Of a stretch of DNA of 64,000 nt, positions 1 through 10,877 are shown piece by piece; positions within the stretch are counted from its first letter, which is position 1, and each line of letters starts with the position of its first letter. The DNA comes from Diabrotica undecimpunctata (lineage: Eukaryota; Arthropoda; Insecta; Coleoptera; Chrysomelidae). The notes under the pieces are model-generated. The model did no database searches. It was not told the origin of the DNA and was given only the letters and a program-made list of their open reading frames with translations. Both the position numbers and the translations under genes were made by a program. Where the stretch lies: positions 85,360,417 to 85,424,416 of the forward strand of contig NC_092803.1 in the NCBI RefSeq assembly GCF_040954645.1, given 5' to 3'.

Positions 1-910
1 TATTTTTCTTCACCAGCATTTATATATCACCAAGCAAACCAGCAAACAGCATTTATATTTATTCTTCTTTTCAATATACCAATATCCAATTATTATAAGT
101 TGATTTATACTAATCTCCAACCATAACATAATTTAATTTCTTCCAATATACCTTTTTTAATTATATTAAACAATTGGACTATTTGTACTTGATTCACTGA
201 CTCCAACTAACTTTCATATTTCTTACTAAACTTTTCTGACTGACTTCTTGAAAATTCTGAACAATTTACTACACTAACTAAATGTGTCTACTAACTTTCA
301 TAATGAACTGGCCTGACTTCTGACTAAAAACTCCCCCTTGAATCCAAATCACGGGTATTTATATCTTTTTGGATATTCCAGAATCATCTGGTAAGAAACC
401 ATGTTCGATCTCGTTCTATTTCTTCGATATGGATGTTCTCGAAAAAATATCTGTTCCATCCACCGACATAATCATTATTCCAGAATGTTCGACCGTAAAC
501 AATGGTCACACTCTGCACTCTGGAGAATTCGTTAATGTTCCATTGATAATTTTGTTGACATTTAGGCTTTTCAGATCAGAATAAACACTTAAATCATTAA
601 ATATATATAAATTAAACATTTTAAACTAACATTATTATTATAACCCCACTTTATATTCCTTATAATTCTTAATTTCTATCTGTCACTTCGAGAGTATTTT
701 TGGTTGCCTATGCACATGGCTCACTTAAATATATTTACAACATTAAAATACAACTTTTTACAATTATTATATGATAATTTCTTAAAAATACCCTCACATA
801 AATAATTTTTATTAAATTCTCTAGTATATAACTTATTTAAAACAACCAAATATCTAATATTATGTAGTATATAACTTATAAATTATTTTCTATAAACCCT
901 AATCGTATCA
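1..910 (-). mobile_element. LTR of a Gypsy-type element (family A), cut by the window edge
   Basis: The reverse complement of this stretch aligns with 28867 to about 29780, the 3' LTR of the family A element further right. It starts TGATACGATTAG (position 910 leftwards) where the other copy starts TGATATGATTAG. The window begins inside the LTR, so about 400 bp of its 3' part and any attached internal region lie outside. It is a second, independent copy and contains the undisturbed version of the site into which a 1,535-bp unit inserted in the right-hand copy (around 850-858). The sequence next to its start is TA-rich. Confidence 0.85.
318..490 (-). promoter_or_regulatory. LTR promoter with TATA box and heat-shock-element-like sites
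   Basis: On the minus strand a TATAAATA box lies at 363-356, with AGTCAG initiator-like sequence about 30 nt downstream (about 325-320). Upstream of the TATA box there is a three-unit alternating motif TTCCAGAATGTTC at 478-490, which matches the TTCnnGAAnnTTC form of an insect heat-shock element. Single TTCnnGAA dyads occur at about 376-383 and 436-443. The related LTR at 28867-30225 carries equivalent sites. The TATA/initiator is well supported by the two copies; heat-shock function is inference. Confidence 0.55.
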
Positions 911-1948
911 ATATATACACATATGTATGTATATCAAAGTCTAATAAAATTTTCTTACTTTAAATTTTTAGATTTCTGACCTGGTTTAACTTGAAATCAA
1001 CCTTTTTCTGCTTTGTAAATAAAATTGTATGTAAATAAAACACAATTTTATGTGAAACATTTTTACAGACCCAAAAGTAAAGTGAATGTTTATATTAATT
1101 TTGTTTTTTAATATATTGTGGTAAATGTATATTGGACAAAAGATAAAATCTGTATTGTTCAATGGAAATGCAAGAAATGAAAAAGAATATAAAATACAAT
1201 TTTTTATTTAAAAAGCGATGATAGGTACATAATTTTAAAATTCGAACAATATTACCGCTTGATTTAGCATTGCCGAATGAAAATTAAGGTTCCCATATGA
1301 CGTCACGCGTTCGCCTTTCATGCGCAAGAACATACCGGTAGTCTGTGTATCGTGGGACTACCTAAGTCTGACGTCACAATGAGCGGGGATTTTAAAAAAC
1401 TTACCAAACATTTCGAATTTGTGTGTATTTGTTCAATAAGATGTTGGAAATATTGTTTTTTTTAATTGTTTGAAAAATAAATTAGAACTTTTGGTTAAGA
1501 ACATTCATTCTGTGCGATTGGTATTATTTGTTGTTCATGAATTTGTGAGGTAAGAATATCAAAGTATACTTTACAAATTTGCTTCGAGTCTATGTACATT
1601 TTTCCAAATTTGCTTTTAAATTTTCCACATCTGCATGTATATGTTATCTTTCCTTTATACCAGCTTCTTCCGTGGACTTCCAGAATCATTCTATCCACTT
1701 ATCCCCAAGTTTAATTTCAATATTATGGAATAATCGGTTTGGAAGGAATATCTAATGCACCTTTAAAAAAATCAATCAAACTAAATTTGTACTTTATTAC
1801 TGTATTATCACAAACCTAACAATGCTGTTAACTGTGCATATGTACCACCTGTTGATAATGTGCCCCAAAAAGCTTAACAATTAATATTTGACTGCTCACA
1901 AGGGATTTCTGTTGACTTTTCAGTCTAATAACCACACAGGTTGCATAG
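911..1948. other. Unassigned AT-rich stretch containing a dispersed repeat
   Basis: No gene is recognised. Positions 1354-1564 recur in inverted orientation at 35071-35280, so part of this is a dispersed repeat. A 67-residue minus-strand reading frame at 1495-1698 has several Cys and Lys residues but no family I recognise and overlaps the repeat. Confidence 0.5.
1354..1564 (+). repeat. Dispersed repeat, copy 1 (inverted partner at 35071-35280)
   Basis: The sequence from the CTACCTAAG block through GAGCGGGGATTTT to the GGTAAGAATATCAAAG end is found as its reverse complement at 35071-35280, with scattered substitutions and small indels. The match ends sharply at 1564 and 35071. No coding content is recognised; it may be a non-autonomous element or the end of a larger one. 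Confidence 0.65.
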
Positions 1949-2293
1949 TAATACCACAGAATAATAAACAATCAGAATGCCCACTCTGTTTGAAAAAATA
2001 AGTACGCGCATCTCGTTCGCGCAGACGGAATCAGCCATGTTTTAAACGGAACCAGTAACTATATAGACATAATATGCACTATTTTATTCGTACTTTAAGT
2101 TGAAGAATAGATTAAATTATTTCAAATGTACTAAATTATTAATCTCTTACGTAAATAAGTTCTGTCGTAGCTAGTCACCAATTTCTCAATTCGAGTCTAA
2201 GTTTCCGTTTAAAATATGGCGATCGCGTGCTGACAAACTTCAAAGGCGGCATCTGAGAGTGGGCATTCTGGTGGTTATTTATTCTGTGGTAAC
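1949..2293. mobile_element. Foldback/MITE-like element of about 345 bp
   Basis: The left end (1949-1987, containing CAGAATGCCCACTCT) and the reverse complement of the right end (2256-2293) match over about 38 bp. A second inverted match inside (TTTTAAACGGAA near 2040-2051 and its complement near 2203-2215) shows that the inverted repeat extends inward. There is no reading frame. This is typical of a non-autonomous DNA transposon; the superfamily is not determined. Confidence 0.7.
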
Positions 2294-3202
2294 ACCACTG
2301 TAGAAACTAGATCTTCCTGTTTTTATCTGTAGATTTGCCATCTTACAAACTTTTGAAGTCAACAATTCGGTATCCATTAAGATATTTTTGTTTTACTGGT
2401 TCTTTTTTAATTTCTAGGGGATGATTGTTAATGCTAAAATTGAAACATGTTTGTTGGTAATTAAAAAGACACCATATATTTTACTTTCATATTATTTACC
2501 TTTCATATTCTTCTGTAAAAATTAAGCTGAACTCATGTAAATGAGGTTGATTGCATTGCATCTTTGCTAAAAAACAAAAGTGTTGCTGTCTTATATCTTG
2601 TCAGTCCATGTAAACTTAACACAATCTTAAAATAAAATTGGGTATGGTTGTAGTTTTCAAAATGCGTCTTTTTAAGTCTTTTGTTATAATAAGATATTCT
2701 AAATCCATTCCTTACTGCTTACAGAATGACACAGAAATGACTGGAGCATTTTGAATAAGGTTATTTACACTAAATTGATCTAAAATTAGTTCCTGAATGT
2801 GCATTCTTTTTATGGAGAGTATTTATAACAAAAGACAAAATTTACGTGATACTGACAATACTTTTTCACATTATGACCATTTTTCAAGCAATGTAAATAA
2901 ATAAATATAAGTACAGGTACTTACTTCTCTTTGGCATTTGTAGAACCACAAGCTACTATATCTACTGAAATTTTCATTTTTATTATTCTGACATTTAATC
3001 AATGTATGACTAGGCTTGGTAGATCTTTTATTAAAGGACTTCAACCTGGGCATTTTGTTCACACCTGAAAAATATTTAATAGATAAACTTTGGCATAACA
3101 TTAAAATAAAAATAAAAGCACAAAACAAAATCACCGTTATTTAACTAATACTTAAATACTATATAGAAACACTACCCATGTTAACATAAAACAAAAACAA
3201 AA
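2294..3202. other. Unassigned AT-rich stretch
   Basis: I see no gene or clear repeat structure. The 87-residue minus-strand frame at 2871-3134 has a hydrophobic start and is Lys-rich, without a recognisable family. Confidence 0.4.
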
Positions 3203-3359
3203 ATGATTTTTTTTTTTTATTAGAAAAAGATGTCGCATCCACCAAAAGGTTATTAGCGACGGAACAAAATATAAATAACAAAGTTAAACACCTACAGATT
3301 ATACAAAATGTTTATGGATCTAAGATAATTCACTATATTGTCACAGGAACAGTTTTGAC

Positions 3360-3790
3360 CTAAAGCCTGTGGTAGAGCGAGTGGATCTTGTAGCGCTGTC
3401 TTTCTTGGTCATATTTACTACAAATTGTTAAAAAGTGTTCGACTGTTAATCGGACGTTACACTGATCACATATAGGTGGATTTTTCTTTGTGAAAAGGTA
3501 GGAGTGCGTTAATCTGGTATGTCCTAGACGTAAACGCGCAACCGCAATTTGTTCTCGTCTATTGCGCGACGATGGAAACCACTGAGACACATTATTTTTG
3601 ATTTTATTTAAATTGGAATTAGTTTGAGACCACTCATTTCGCCACAAACACAACACTTTTTAAAATAAGCTTTTAAGTCACTGGAAACACACTTGTCTAT
3701 CGGCTCCGACAAATCACTTAAAATTGCCTCTCGTGCAATCCTGTCAGCTTCTTCATTTCCTGTTATTCCGACGTGTGAGGGAACCTCACA
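3360..3790 (-). pseudogene. LINE ORF2 C-terminal remnant (RNase H end and Cys/His tail)
   Basis: The minus-strand translation upstream of the 98-residue frame reads PSHVGITGNEEADRIA, the H-x-G-I-x-G-N-x-x-A-D block that ends RNase H domains of LINE ORF2 proteins. A frameshift near 3655 separates it from the terminal domain, which carries C-x2-C, H and C (ICDQC, VEHFLTIC) as in the C-terminal zinc-binding tails of this group. With no endonuclease or RT it cannot be functional. It lies directly downstream of ORF1 because of an internal deletion. Confidence 0.75.
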
Positions 3791-5351
3791 CCTGAGAGTT
3801 AGATGATACTGAACGATTGTCTACAGAAGAGTCACTATCTAAGTCAGAAATCTCTTTCCCTAAGTGGTTGTGTAGTTTCTTTTGAAGTTTTGTAAACTTG
3901 CTTTTTGTAGATCTATCATTTGCGTATTGATAGCTGCTTTGTAAAAGATGGAGTAAACCAGCCATATCAGTTGTAAATTCTTTTACGACGCTAATAGTGT
4001 CGGGGGAGCCTTGGACATTATCAATCAGTAAGGACAATTGGTGGCAATTTAAAACGAATGGTGGGGTATGATTATCAATGAAATTTTCAAGAGTTTCCCG
4101 TGTAGATTGGACTTTAGATGAGCGTGGTTTTTTTGGTTTAGAGAGTTTGGGTTTTGCAAACAGATTTTCTGATGAAATTGCTGAATCTGAAGGAGGCGTG
4201 TCGATCTCGCCAATACTGCGTTTTATGGAAGAACTTGCGTTTTCGCAATTGCTATTAGAGTTTTCACTTAGATGATGTGGCTTTATTACATTTGGAAGTA
4301 CTGGAGCAAACTCATTGGTAGTGACAGAAGTCGAGCTTGTAGTTTTATTTGTAAGATTGGTTGAATTGGTTGTTTCAAAAAATTGTGGTGATGTATCAGT
4401 TTTATTAGAATTTTCTGCAGTTGTATCTAATGGAAAAGGAGCTGATAGATTGGAAAATATTGCTTCCGAAGTTTGTGAAAACGGTATTGCCGCTGAAGGA
4501 GGTTGATTAAAAGTGTTGCTATGAGTAGGAGTATTAGTAGTTTCTTTGTCGTGGAGATTTGTAGGTGTAGGTGATATGCTCGGATTTGATAATGGATAAC
4601 TTGATGACTGCTGTGTGTTTGGTACCTTGTGTAGTATACTTGTTGAAGTTTGATTTGGTACTTCATTGTTTGACTCAATAGGAGTTGATTCCGTTACTGA
4701 ACTGGTTTTGCATTGGGATGATATGTGTCCTGCATTTTTGCAAATAAAGCAGGTGAGTGTACCTTGTGACAAAAATATGCGGTAAGGTGTTTGGTCGAAA
4801 TTTATTAGAATAGAATCTGGAATTGGTGATGTTATAGGGCTTATATAAACTTGCCTCCGAAAGCTCAATATGTGACTATATTCGGGAAGAGTCGAGCTAA
4901 TTTTCAGAAATGTTATTGGGGAAATAAGCTTTAAACCGATATTCTTTAATTCTTCAACTAATACTTGATGAGGAATTGACGGGCAGACTCCAGACAAGAC
5001 TAGTCTTTCTGCTGGAGAGACAAGTCTTCGTGCTGTTACAACTTCGCCGAGTACTTCTATAGAGCCATGTTGTGTCATGAAGTTATCTACTACGGTTTTG
5101 TTTGCCAAATACATGCAGATTCTATTATGAGATAATCTAGATGAAAAAATAATATTTTTTGGGTTGATGATTGTACCCAAAGGAATGAGATAATCCTGCA
5201 GTTTAGCATTATCGATACAACTAAATACAATTGCTTGGTTCTTACTCGGAAAAGAATGTGAAGCGGCTGAAGCATAACTGTTTGTGATATTCGAACGTTG
5301 ATTTACTGGACTGGTTAGATCGGAAGGTGTATTTACATTGTGTGAAGTCAT
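3786..5351 (-). CDS. LINE ORF1 protein (gag-like, CCHC zinc knuckle)
   Basis: This 521-residue open frame has the layout of an I/Jockey-group ORF1. About 195 residues resembling an RNA-binding fold (with a block LVLSGVCPSIPHQVLVEEL) are followed by one zinc knuckle at about residues 199-213 (CFICKNAGHISSQC, C-x2-C-x4-H-x4-C), then a long Ser/Thr/Asn/Pro-rich low-complexity stretch and a short Lys-rich region (KPKLSKPKKPRSSK). ORF1 proteins coat the element RNA. The frame is uninterrupted, unlike the ORF2 remnant beside it, so the copy is either fairly young or this part escaped mutation. Only one zinc knuckle is obvious, whereas many relatives have two or three. Confidence 0.75.
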   Translation of the reverse strand: MTSHNVNTPSDLTSPVNQRSNITNSYASAASHSFPSKNQAIVFSCIDNAKLQDYLIPLGTIINPKNIIFSSRLSHNRICMYLANKTVVDNFMTQHGSIEVLGEVVTARRLVSPAERLVLSGVCPSIPHQVLVEELKNIGLKLISPITFLKISSTLPEYSHILSFRRQVYISPITSPIPDSILINFDQTPYRIFLSQGTLTCFICKNAGHISSQCKTSSVTESTPIESNNEVPNQTSTSILHKVPNTQQSSSYPLSNPSISPTPTNLHDKETTNTPTHSNTFNQPPSAAIPFSQTSEAIFSNLSAPFPLDTTAENSNKTDTSPQFFETTNSTNLTNKTTSSTSVTTNEFAPVLPNVIKPHHLSENSNSNCENASSSIKRSIGEIDTPPSDSAISSENLFAKPKLSKPKKPRSSKVQSTRETLENFIDNHTPPFVLNCHQLSLLIDNVQGSPDTISVVKEFTTDMAGLLHLLQSSYQYANDRSTKSKFTKLQKKLHNHLGKEISDLDSDSSVDNRSVSSNSQV

Positions 5352-5400
5352 TTTAAGCTGCGGTGGCGAAGGCCTTACTCCGACTCTGGTAAATGAAAAA

Positions 5401-6111
5401 CCAATCGCATGCTACTATAAGCTACTTATAGCAGCTAACCTCACAAAATGATTGTACGGTAGTGTATATTTATTATTTGACGTTTTCTTTTCACAATAAT
5501 AAAATAATAATTACGTATAGATGACTTACGTAGTAGTATCTAGTAGATAAACACTTTAATTTTAAAAAACTATTTAATAAAACCACTTGTTTTTATTAAA
5601 AACTAGGAGTACGATATCAGTAGGTACAACTTAACCGTACCTTGCCAGGGCCGGTCTCCCAACAAATATAATTGTGTGGGTGGCCATGACCACCATTGTC
5701 AAATGAACTTTTACACAAGAGTTATAGCAATAGGTACTTACCTAACTATTTTCTTCACTATTAGGAAACAAGTCTGGTATACACTATTTAAAATGTTTAT
5801 TAAACCAAAAAAACAACACTTAACACAAATAAACAGCAACTTAACTTGAAAGGTAAGTAAACAACAACACAACACAATACAAAAATTAAAAAATTATATG
5901 GAATGATCCAATCCGAAAAATTAGAATTTGTGAAACTTCAATTATAATAGTACTTGGCCTCGTTGGCAACAATGTCGATGTTCAGAGAATTCAAATTTCG
6001 GGAAAATTAAAATATTAGAATACGTGCTCGTGCTGCCATCTACTCAAAAAATTGTTAAACATTAGTTTAGTTAAGTGCCACTCATTTTAACTGCGGCTTG
6101 AAAATATCCCC
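5401..6111. other. Unassigned; possible LINE 5' UTR and AT-rich sequence
   Basis: The first 200 bp may be the 5' UTR of the adjoining LINE. No coding sequence, RNA gene or repeat structure is recognised in the rest. Confidence 0.4.
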
Positions 6112-6693
6112 TTAAGATATTTACTATGAATGTTCATATTTTAATGTTGTTATTGTTTGATTAAAACTTCAATTATTTTTTTAGTATGTTTCAAGGTATT
6201 TTGTTGTTTTTATCAGGGTTATTTCAAAATAAATCAATAAATTATTGAATTTATTTACGAAGTTAAAAAATATGTAAATTAATGTGTTATTCTATTTTCG
6301 CTGCCAATGATTTTATCGTGTTAAATATTTAAGATATTCGTTATCTCGTAGTTTAAGTTGTAATAGGTATAACATTCTGTGGAAAGATTTCTATCAAATT
6401 ATAATAGTTTTTGAGTTTATTTTTTAGATCTGGGCATATAATGGCTAGTAAACATGTGTTGAAGATATCCAGTATTACTGAATTTTCCAGCAATGACAAT
6501 AAAACTACTATTAACTATTTAAACTACAAGAAAACGAATATATTTAGTCTTTTAGGGGATAAAATCACTAGCAGTTAAAAAAGATTAAAACATTAATTTA
6601 ACAAAATACCTTAAAATACAGTAAAAAACAATTAAAGTTTTAATCAAACCATAAAATAACCTTAAAATTGAACATTCATTAGTAAATATCTTC
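6112..6693. mobile_element. Foldback element with inverted repeats of about 95 bp
   Basis: The left arm (6112-6210: AAGATATTTACTATGAATG onwards) matches the reverse complement of the right arm (6598-6693) along its whole length with some substitutions, including the TGATTAAAACTT and AAGGTATTTTGTT blocks. The central 390 bp carry no reading frame. It directly abuts the LINE fragment that starts at about 6703. Confidence 0.75.
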
Positions 6694-6780
6694 ACGTGCA
6701 GAAGGGACAAAAATAATTTTACCGCCAAGAATCTAAAGAACTTTTCTCAAATAAGTCAAGTACCTATCTGGCGAGAGAAT

Positions 6781-7213
6781 TGTAGTGAATTTATTTAACT
6801 GCTATGTCTTTATTCAATTTATAATGTCTTTATTAATTCTAATTTAATGTTCTTATCATAATTTACTAAAGGTTCAATATTTATAACACTTACGAATTTA
6901 ATTTATTTTTATTTATATTAATTTATCTTACAATAATTTATATATCCGAACGTAACAATTAAAATCGCGAGCGCGTCTTCAAAATAAACTAACTCCTTCA
7001 ATGAAAAATCCGTTATTATATATGAAAACACAACTGGCCTAGAATTCAGGAGAATCCCTCTGATTTATACTAGAAGGTAAATCCGGGTCATCGTCTGACC
7101 GGTTTTCTTTCAGGTTTCTGCCAGCTGCTAGAAAATCTCGTACAATCTACAACATATTAGTGAATAAAAATATGTTTACAGGTTTTTAATATGACTCATA
7201 TTTTTACGTAACA
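6781..7213 (-). repeat. 3' LTR of Gypsy copy 1 (433 bp)
   Basis: It is almost identical to 10444-10877. Differences by eye include GCGTCTTC/GCGCTTCTTC context changes near 6977, CATAAT/CTTAAT near 6856 and one extra A in the other copy. Confidence 0.92.
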
Positions 7214-7232
7214 TTGCCCCCCTCTCAAAAGA
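7214..7232 (-). promoter_or_regulatory. Polypurine tract of Gypsy copy 1
   Basis: In the sense direction CTTTTGAGAGGGGGGCAA runs directly up to the TGTTACG start of the 3' LTR. It would prime plus-strand DNA. Copy 2 has the equivalent tract. Confidence 0.8.
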
Positions 7233-10200
7233 TAGTTGTATAAAAATGACAAGGGACGGTTTTCTCTCCGCACCAGTAACTATGCGGATTGCTACAGACT
7301 AACACCTGGACTTCGGTGTCTTTAAAGATCTCCTCCACCATATTTCGGATAACCCTCCAATCTAATTGGCGGCACTCCAACTTTGGCATGGCTAACTTTT
7401 GCACGTCGGACTCTAGTACGTGCTCTCTCAATTGAAGTAAGGCTTCCCATACATCTCGGTAGGTAGGTTGGTCACGGGCAGTGTCTTTTGTTACCAGGTA
7501 GAAAAGGTAACGTGATGCATCTTGGAGTTGCCAACTGATGCATTGGAAATATCCGAGGACTCGTTCCTGTGCTCCTTGAATCTGAGACAGCACTCCTCCA
7601 ATTCCCACATTACTTGCATCCGTATCTAAGATGAACTCTCCTTCTGGCAGTGGATACCCTAAAATTGGTGCTGTTATTAAATGCTTTTTCAACGTCTCAA
7701 AGGCATTTTGGCAGTCTGTATCCCAGCGGTAATATCTTGCTTCCTCCGTAAGTCGTGTTAATGGCTTAGCGATATCTGCAAACTTCTTAATAAACCTCCG
7801 GTAGTAAGTACATAGTCCAAGAAAACTTCTCACTTGATGTTTGTCAGTTGGTTTTGGCCATTCCTTAATGGAATCGATTTTTCCCTTATCCACGGCCACT
7901 CCTTCTTTACTGACTATATGACCCAGATAATTGACTTTACCCTGAAATAGCTGGCACTTCTTGGGGTTTAGCATCAATTGGGCAGCTTTAAGTCGATTAA
8001 AAACGTTTTCTGAATTCTTCAAATGTTCTTCGAATGTCTCTCCCAAGACGATTATGTCATCTAAATAAACCAGGCATGTTTTCCAAGATAACCCTCTCAA
8101 CACATTTTCCATAAGCCTCTCAAATGTCGCAGGAGCATTACAGAGTCTAAATGGCATAACGTTGAATTGTCACAATCCAGATCCTGTGGTGAAGGCTGTC
8201 TTTTCTATATCTACTGGGTCCATTTCTACTTGCCAGTATCCAGACTTCAAATCCAAAGTAGAAAATAATTTACTTTCAGCCAATGTGTCCAATGTGTCAT
8301 CGATTCGAGGCAGAGGATAACTATCTTTCTTGGTAACGTTGTTCAGTAAACGGTAATCCACACAGAACCTCGTCGTTCCGTCTTTCTTCTTAACCAGGAC
8401 CACCGGAGAGACCCATGGGCTCGTAGAAGGTTCTATCACCCCGTCTTTCTTCATTTCCTGAACAATCGTTTCAGCTTCCTCTCTTTTCGCCTGCGGTAAT
8501 CGTCGAGCTGTTTGACGAATTGGCTTAGCATTACCAGTATCAATTTTATGCTTAACAGCGGTAGTTCTTCCCGTCTTTCCTTCTTTCGGTACGAAAAGAT
8601 CACGATACTGCCGAACAAATTCCCTTAATTTCCTTTTTTTAATCTGATTCAGAGACTGTCCTGCAACTGCAACCATTTGGTCGAATTTGTAGTTATTAGA
8701 TTTATATGGAATTATCAGATGTTGTCGTCTGACGGATTATGGATGTCACAGGTACACAAGTTCCTACCTTTGTCTCTTTCTTGATGGTCACTGGGTAGAC
8801 GTTGACATTGATAAGTCTCACAGGAATTTCTTTAGCCGAAGTCACCAATACCTTTCCAATTATGATTCCTCGGCCAACCTCGTCGTCATGGTTCCAAGGC
8901 TCCATCATAACAGGTGTTCCTTCGTCCACAATGCCCTGTAGCCGCGCTACTATGATCGTTTCACTTCTCGCAGGCACGACTGTATCTTCTTTAACGGCTG
9001 CTTGCATAGTGTTGTCATCAGGTGGATGGAGAAATACCTCTTCGTTGCCAACTTTGATTACCTTATTCTTAAAATCCAATTGGAATCCATGCATATTCAT
9101 TACGTCCATTCCTAATATAACATCCTCTTCGATGTCAGCAACTATAACAGTACGGACAAGCTTTTCTGCTCCAACTCCCAATTGTACCTGGATTTCTCCA
9201 TAAATGTTGGCATTTTCACCTGTAGCGGTCCGAAGTCGCAACCTCGTTGGTAACAGTTTCTTACGGCTGTTTATAACTGTCGGGCGTATAATGGTTCTGG
9301 TCGCTCCGGTATCCACCAACAACGTATGCTTTTTACCATTTATTTCTCCATCTACATATACACTATCTTCACGACATTTCAAAGAAGCTATTAGCATGAG
9401 AGGGTCTTTGGAAAAGTTTTGGGTCAAAGCTGCCCCCCTAAGGCTGACCCGTTCTAGTTTTCCTGGTGGTGAGTTTCTTGTTTTGATGGTCTTCTTTTTC
9501 TTGCATGTCATGCTTTTCATCATATTAATGAGCTGGCCAAGTTTATCTTCATCTCCTTCCTCTTTTACAGTCCTAGCTTTACTGTACCCGCCAGAGGCCT
9601 GCGTAGCTGACTCGTATTCGAGGGCGGCGGATAAGACATCAACCAGCGTCTTGTGACGAGCTAATCGCAGTGTTCTCTGCATTTCATGATCACGAAGACT
9701 ATCAATAAACGTTTGAACGGCCAACTTTTCCATCATGTCTTCGGGAGCTGTTGGATAAGCATATCGTACTAATCTGGCAATATCTACCTCATATTCTTGA
9801 AGAGCCTCATCTTTCTTTTTTCTTCGATTTTTAAGCTGTGACTGATATACATGCTCCAAATGTTCGTGACCATATCGCATATTTAACCTCTTCTTCAGTT
9901 GTTCGAAATCATCCGTCTCCTCTACGGCTATGGTCTGAAGCACATCTAAGGCATCTCCTCGAAGAGAGATAGTCAGGTTTACAGCCTTTTCTTTTTCAGA
10001 CCATCCATTCGCTCTTGCAGCTGATTCGAACTGTTTCATGTAGTTGATTTTAGAAACTTTCAAAATATCGTCAGAAACTTTGTTCTCTAATGATGCGATG
10101 TCACCAGAAACTTTTGAAATATCGCCAGAAACTTTGTTCTCCAATGATGCGATGTCACCAGAAACTTTCAAAATCGACGAGAGGACAGCATCATGTTTGT

Positions 10201-10352
10201 CTTCAAATATATGTTTCTGGATCTAAACCATCTTGCTCCAAAGCGTTCTTTAGTCGTTGGACTAACTCAGCCTTTTTCCCGGTAGAAGCTAATTCTCTGT
10301 CTTCGAGATATCTTCTTAAATTAGTTACTGTCAGCTCATAAATCGTCGTCAT
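7225..10352 (-). pseudogene. Gag-pol pseudogene of Gypsy copy 1
   Basis: The ATG is at 10352-10350 (MTTIYELTVTN), giving a SAP-like domain; a frameshift near 10215 breaks it. The heptad-like KVSGDIASLENK repeats follow, shortened and fused by a deletion to the capsid-like region (ORF 10171-8702, which also has protease LVDTGATRTII). A break near 8690 precedes the RT start (8676-8170); a stop near 8160 splits the RT, and the last frame (8157-7225) has YLDD and the RNase H start LDTDAS. It then jumps in frame from RNase H to the second half of the macrodomain (LQDASRYLFYLVTKD), removing about 2 kb including integrase. The CCCH finger is cut after its first Cys. It is defective. Confidence 0.9.
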
Positions 10353-10422
10353 TTTCACAATTTAAAAATATTCTCTTCGGAACAACACGTTATGATTGAT
10401 TACTATAAGTCTAATTTACTTT

Positions 10423-10441
10423 GATCCCACTTCTGACACCA
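10423..10441 (-). promoter_or_regulatory. Primer-binding site, tRNA-Leu type
   Basis: Two bases after the 5' LTR the sense strand reads TGGTGTCAGAAGTGGGATC, which is complementary to the CCA end and T-arm region expected of a eukaryotic tRNA-Leu. The assignment is from recall of tRNA-Leu 3' ends, not from a search. Confidence 0.65.
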
Positions 10442-10443
10442 TT

Positions 10444-10877
10444 TGTAGTGAATTTATTTAACTGCTATGTCTTTATTCAATTTATAATGTCTTTATTAAT
10501 TCTAATTTAATGTTCTTATCTTAATTTACTAAAGGTTCAATATTTATAACACTTACGAATTTAATTTATTTTTATTTATATTAATTTATCTTACAATAAT
10601 TTATATATCCGAACGTAACAATTAAAATCGCGAGCGCTTCTTCAAAATAAACTAACTCCTTCAATGAAAAATCCGTTATTATATATGAAAACACAACTGG
10701 CCTAGAATTCAGGAGAATCCCTCTGATTTATACTAGAAGGTAAATCCGGGTCATCGTCTGACCGGTTTTCTTTCAGGTTTCTGCCAGCTGCTAGAAAAAT
10801 CTCGTACAATCTACAACATATTAGTGAATAAAAACATGTTTACAGGTTTTTAATATGACTCATATTTTTACGTAACA
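10444..10877 (-). repeat. 5' LTR of Gypsy copy 1 (434 bp)
   Basis: It pairs with 6781-7213. It ends at the target duplication GAAT (10878-10881). Confidence 0.92.

Larger units (their letters stand above)
3203..5400 (-). mobile_element. Internally deleted I-group LINE (ORF1 joined to the end of ORF2)
   Basis: Read on the minus strand, a gag-like ORF1 (5351-3786) is followed at once by the last part of an ORF2: the end of an RNase H domain and a Cys/His tail. The endonuclease and reverse transcriptase that should lie between are missing, so several kb have been deleted at about 3790. A T-run at 3205-3218 (an A-run in the sense strand) fits the 3' tail. The RNase H points to the I/LOA/R1 group. 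The exact 5' end (about 5400-5640) is not determined. Confidence 0.75.
6781..10877 (-). mobile_element. Ty3/Gypsy element copy 1 (deleted, with both LTRs)
   Basis: LTRs at 6781-7213 and 10444-10877 flank a minus-strand gag-pol. A 4-bp target duplication GAAT stands at 6777-6780 and 10878-10881. Ends are TGTTACG...CACTACA in the sense direction. The LTRs differ at only a few positions and one A-run length, so insertion was recent. The primer site (10441-10423) and purine tract (7232-7214) are in place. Pol lacks most of RNase H and all of integrase. It is related to copy 2 (12745-18863) in coding sequence and in the 3' half of the LTR, but the first part of the LTR (U3) is different. Confidence 0.93.

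Noticed and set aside
1495..1698. 67-residue minus-strand ORF with Cys pairs as a host exon
   Set aside because: Part of it lies in a dispersed repeat and no family or splice structure could be recognised; recorded only as unassigned.
8802..9656. Two plus-strand ORFs of 133 and 150 residues (and their mirror images at 14129-14983)
   Set aside because: They are antisense shadows of the Gypsy gag-protease region; the same frames appear antisense to both copies.
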